The notes under the pieces: model-generated | What the model was told of the DNA's origin: nothing | Seen by the model: only the letters and a program-made list of their open reading frames with translations | Databases searched by the model: none | Program-made: the position numbers and the translations under genes | Assembly (NCBI GenBank): GCA_002368355.1 | Contig: AP018281.1 | Coordinates: forward strand, 434,001-498,000 | Direction of reading: 5' to 3' | Source of the DNA: Chondrocystis sp. NIES-4102 | GTDB taxonomy: Bacteria > Cyanobacteriota > Cyanobacteriia > Cyanobacteriales > Xenococcaceae | Length of the DNA stretch: 64,000 bases | In this document: positions 63,948 to 64,000 of the stretch, one piece after another | How positions within the stretch are numbered: the first letter of the stretch is position 1 | Layout of the letters: each line of letters starts with the position of its first letter

Positions 63948-64000
63948 TTAATCTCTATAAAACTTAAATCCCAATTTAACTAACCCTAATACTCTAGTTC

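Overview
The window is chromosomal DNA from a cyanobacterium. The evidence is the dense scatter of the HIP1 octamer (GCGATCGC), a phycobilisome-family protein, a Ycf39-type photosystem II assembly factor, a high-light-inducible protein, SLH-domain porins of the SomA type, a geranylgeranyl diphosphate synthase, a pixGHIJL-ordered taxis operon and a protein matching the cyanobacteria-only family TIGR02652. The DNA is AT-rich, and intergenic gaps carry heptamer-like tandem repeats and short palindromic elements. A unicellular or baeocyte-forming lineage (for example Pleurocapsales) is possible, but this is only a guess.

Layout. Positions 1-6.2 kb hold housekeeping and conserved genes: an ABC-2 permease tail, a histidine kinase, larE, a small basic protein, an Asp/Asn hydroxylase-like protein, a gamma-carbonic-anhydrase-like protein, TIGR02652 and a VOC protein. 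From 6.3 to 13.5 kb is a defence island. It has a type I methylase fused to half of a specificity subunit, then an orphan antitoxin-like gene and two toxin-antitoxin pairs whose antitoxins share an almost identical 140-bp 5' module, then hsdR. From 13.8 to 21 kb are a sulfatase, pyrR and a three-gene glucose cluster (SDR glucose dehydrogenase type, GH63 glucosidase, SMP-30 lactonase). From 21.2 to 29 kb is a complete taxis operon in the order PatA-type regulator, CheY, CheW, receptor, CheA. Its receptor carries a PhnD-like periplasmic binding domain in place of a photosensor.

From 29 to 44 kb are mutL with a J-domain partner, a beta-helix surface protein with DUF5648-like repeats, uvrC, a GNAT enzyme, a phycobilisome-like protein close to an NblB-like HEAT protein, ycf39, a divergent PAP2 protein, crtE and several small conserved genes. 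From 43.7 to 48.1 kb an amino-acid ABC transporter (ATPase divergent from a fused binding protein-permease) adjoins a porin. From 49.3 to 54.6 kb is a phosphate-response block: a SphS-like kinase, PhoU, a porin and PstS, with a three-unit Pho-box candidate upstream of pstS.

The right end (54.6-64 kb) has two STAND/AAA-type ATPases, a DUF4230 protein, homoserine dehydrogenase, a wrecked methyltransferase and a TerB-like protein. No tRNA, rRNA, CRISPR array or intact insertion sequence was recognised. Three short elements with imperfect terminal inverted repeats (84-118 bp) look like non-autonomous mobile elements. All assignments come from reading motifs by eye; no database search was possible.
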